Program-made: the position numbers and the translations under genes | Shown: piece by piece, positions 62,269-64,000 of the stretch | Position numbering within the stretch: the stretch's first letter is position 1 | How the letters are laid out: every line of letters begins with the position of its first letter | DNA from: Bryobacteraceae bacterium | GTDB lineage: Bacteria; Acidobacteriota; Terriglobia; Bryobacterales; Bryobacteraceae | NCBI GenBank assembly: GCA_023384675.1 | Contig: JAHDVK010000017.1 | Location: 62,001-126,000 of the forward strand | DNA length: 64,000 nt | Reading direction: 5' to 3' | The notes under the pieces: model-generated | Databases searched by the model: none | The model's input: only the letters and a program-made list of their open reading frames with translations | Told to the model about the DNA's origin: nothing

Positions 62269-62572
62269 GCGCGGGCGTTCGCTTGCAGGGGAGGGCGTCA
62301 CTGGCCGTTCCGACGAGATAAAACGGGAGCAGTTGAAATGCCCTTTTTGTTTAGGGTCGCCGGAACGAATCGCGTGTGGCTGGGGATACCCGAGGATGAG
62401 TCGATGGGCGTATTGACACGGCATGGTTAATGCCTGCAAGTACTTGACAATACACATCTTGGAAAAGCTTGGTGGGGGCATCGAGGCCTTTGACCCCAAT
62501 CGCCCCAAACCTCTCACCACAACCCCACGTGGCCCGGCGTAGGGAAATCTCACCTAATCCCCTTGCCTTTCG
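62269..62572. other. Intergenic region with no clear gene
   Basis: About 300 bases with falling GC. A 30-codon frame (62338-62430, preceded by GGGAG) could encode a tiny peptide, without recognisable similarity. TTGACA occurs at 62414-62419 and 62445-62450 but neither has a good -10 box at 16-18 bases. A five-base hairpin GGCAT-GGTTA-ATGCC lies at ~62421-62435. Confidence 0.4.
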
Positions 62573-63640
62573 ATGCGGCATGTGGCAGATTTCTTCTATG
62601 CTACTCTCAGCGACGCGTCCTGGGTCTTCGCTCAGGGGGCAGCTATGACGGGCTCCCCAGGTGGAATGTTCTCTGGAATCCCAGAGGCGATTGCAGCGGC
62701 CACGGAGGCATTAAGACGTGGAATTTGGGATCTGGCCGTTCAATGCGGTAGCGTTGTGTATCGGTTCTTCGATCAGCTGCGAGCATTAATTACACAATGC
62801 GCACGATGGGTTTGGGGTATCTACCAGACCTTCGAAAGGACGGTAGCAACACTTCTGTGCGACATTCTGCTTACATTCTATGCCTTGCGAATGCTTGCTG
62901 GATTCGTCGGCGTAGGTGCTGTAATAGTCCTTCTGGGGATTTGGTGGCTTCTTCTGTTGTATGTCCTGATCATTATTCTGGCCGCGCTAAAGTACAGGCG
63001 GCCAGTTGCCGAGGAAAAGCAGATTGCTGCAAATGTAATGGCCGGGTACAGAGCGAAATTGGTACCTATTCTGCAGTGGTCCCTAAGAGCTGTGTTGGCC
63101 GTCGCGATGGGATACTTGAATATTGCAGCGTTCGCCCCAGCATTGTCGGATTCTCTCCAGCTATCGACTGTTGTTACTCCGCAGACTACACCTTCTGCAG
63201 TTAGACTGGATTCCGATAGAGAAATGGCAAAGTCGGGACAGGTACCAAAGAAGACAAGGCCCGCTTCAACCGCGGCACGCTCACGGCCGGTTGCCAAGAA
63301 ACGTGTGGATGATGCCACGGATGGCGGGTCCCAATCAACGTCTACGGCTCAAGTCTACAGGGTTGGCCAAGGTGTGATTTCGCCTCAGATCATAATGAAG
63401 ATCGACCCGAGTTATTCCGAAGAAGCCCGCCAGATGAAGGTGCAGGGCACGGTGATTATTTCTCTAGTAGTGGGTGAAGACGGGTTGCCCCGCGACCTGA
63501 AAATCGTGGAATCTTTAGGTTATGGATTAGATGAGAAGGCTCTAGAGGCAGCCAAAAAGTTCAAGTTTCGACCCGGTTCTCGTAACGGAATTCCAGTCCC
63601 AGTAATTGCTCGCGTTAAATTTGACTTTCGGTTGATGTAG
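62573..63640 (+). CDS. TonB-like energy transducer with several membrane segments
   Basis: A 355-residue protein; ATG 62645 with AGGGGGC upstream is a good shorter start. Unlike classic TonB (one N-terminal helix), it has an N-terminal region of ~105 residues, hydrophobic segments at ~105-145 (FVGVGAVIVLLGIWWLLLLYVLIIIL) and ~175-195, then a Lys/Ser/Thr-rich linker. The C-terminal ~90 residues are a TonB C-domain: VISPQIIMKIDPSYSEEARQMK, VQGTVIISLVVGEDGLPRDLKIVESLGYGLDEKALEAAKKFKFRP and VIARVKFDF. GC and codon use are clearly lower than in the genes before it, which suggests transfer. Confidence 0.75.
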   Translation: MRHVADFFYATLSDASWVFAQGAAMTGSPGGMFSGIPEAIAAATEALRRGIWDLAVQCGSVVYRFFDQLRALITQCARWVWGIYQTFERTVATLLCDILLTFYALRMLAGFVGVGAVIVLLGIWWLLLLYVLIIILAALKYRRPVAEEKQIAANVMAGYRAKLVPILQWSLRAVLAVAMGYLNIAAFAPALSDSLQLSTVVTPQTTPSAVRLDSDREMAKSGQVPKKTRPASTAARSRPVAKKRVDDATDGGSQSTSTAQVYRVGQGVISPQIIMKIDPSYSEEARQMKVQGTVIISLVVGEDGLPRDLKIVESLGYGLDEKALEAAKKFKFRPGSRNGIPVPVIARVKFDFRLM

Positions 63641-63660
63641 CTGCCTCCTTACAGCGGGCA

Positions 63661-63777
63661 ATGGAGCGGACAAAGTATCGACAGTTCGCGCGCTTGGATT
63701 TTGAAGTGCCCGACGGATTGTTGAAGGCGATGCCAAGGACGATGGTCACTCGCAGGCGAAAGCGCGATAAAAGGTAG
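63661..63777 (+). CDS. Possible 38-residue basic peptide
   Basis: ATG 63661 to TAG 63775-63777, 20 bases after the TonB-like gene. It encodes MERTKYRQFARLDFEVPDG and a basic tail with TRRRKRDKR. No ribosome site is visible and no family is known; it may equally be chance or the remnant of a longer gene. Confidence 0.25.
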   Translation: MERTKYRQFARLDFEVPDGLLKAMPRTMVTRRRKRDKR

Positions 63778-63872
63778 TGTAATATGCCGAGCACTTAATT
63801 CCTAGGGCTGGCGCCTCAGGTCAGTCCCGATGTCTTGTTCTCTCCTGCTTATAATGACAGGTGATCATAGTC

Positions 63873-64000
63873 ATGTCAGATCCAGCCGAAGAAAAATATC
63901 TGATCCGGAAGCCACCAGAACCTGAACCATCCGAAAGACGTCCACACGCGTTGAGGCAACGCATGGACAAGTTCGCTCTAGGGGTTGCAGCTTTGGCGGT
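63873..64000 (+). CDS. 5' part of a gene cut by the right window edge
   Basis: ATG 63873 opens a frame that runs off the end (42 codons visible): MSDPAEEKYLIRKPPEPEPSE, then RRPHALRQRMDKFALGVAALAV. A charged, Pro/Glu-rich start followed by what looks like the beginning of a hydrophobic segment would fit a membrane protein. TATAAT at 63850-63855 lies 18 bases before the ATG and may be a -10 box. No AGGAG-type site is clear (CAGGTGATC). Base composition is like the TonB-like gene. Confidence 0.5.
   Translation, partial: MSDPAEEKYLIRKPPEPEPSERRPHALRQRMDKFALGVAALA

Noticed and set aside
62414-62470. Promoters from two TTGACA hexamers
   Set aside because: Neither has an acceptable -10 hexamer at 16-18 bases.

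Overview
The window looks like chromosomal DNA of a high-GC (roughly 65%) Acidobacteriota bacterium, most likely Bryobacterales/Solibacter-like. The evidence is the gene content: an Oar-like TonB-dependent receptor with a carboxypeptidase-regulatory N-terminus, a MacB/FtsX-type orphan permease of the acidobacterial (ADOP) kind, many secreted or Tat-exported catabolic enzymes (heparinase II/III, sulfatase, DUF1593, Gfo/Idh/MocA oxidoreductases), a hemX-hemA-hemCD cluster with a HemC-HemD fusion, and a long surface protein built of Solibacter-type repeat modules. This assignment is by gene style, not by a search. No rRNA, tRNA or CRISPR array was seen.

Layout. 1-10.2 kb holds secreted and catabolic genes: a DUF4397 protein cut by the left edge, an M48 protease, a class V aminotransferase, heparinase II/III, a secreted deiminase-fold (pentein) protein, a DUF1593 protein and a Tat-exported oxidoreductase. 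10.2-14.0 kb is the tetrapyrrole operon hemX-hemA-hemCD on the minus strand. 14.1-22.7 kb holds an SDR, a single-module Clp-type ATPase, a GT39 membrane protein, a secreted HIT-like protein, a UxaA-family dehydratase, an orphan OmpR-type regulator and a second glycosyltransferase-like membrane protein with a discoidin-like C-terminus. 22.8-24.7 kb holds small genes (DUF2200, DinB).

24.8-27.2 kb is an accessory islet: an IS110 remnant fused to a dapF 3' end, hicBA, a truncated gene, and a RAYT transposase bracketed by two nested inverted-repeat pairs. 27.4-31.8 kb is the core translation cluster rplM-rpsI-rpsB-tsf-pyrH-frr (minus strand) with several hairpins. 31.9-43.2 kb is sugar metabolism and transport: rhamnose isomerase, an NCS1-like permease with a tiny coupled membrane protein, the ADOP permease, an oxidoreductase/cupin/MFS operon, a GT39 protein and a sulfatase.

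43.3-47.6 kb is hrcA-grpE-dnaJ-ilvA, tightly packed. It is followed by a second HUH (RAYT-like) gene between REP-like palindromes, then a second, frameshifted copy of the last ~49 bases of ilvA. 48.9-51.3 kb encodes the modular surface protein. 51.4-54.6 kb is a compact operon of a TIM-barrel isomerase, a basic protein, selD and pyrF. The selD gene is interrupted by an in-frame TGA that is best read as selenocysteine, with a bacterial SECIS-like hairpin just after it. 54.8-61.3 kb carries the TonB-dependent receptor and alaS, then a YpdA-type reductase. The last 1.7 kb is visibly less GC-rich and carries an unusual multi-membrane-segment TonB-like protein and the start of another gene.
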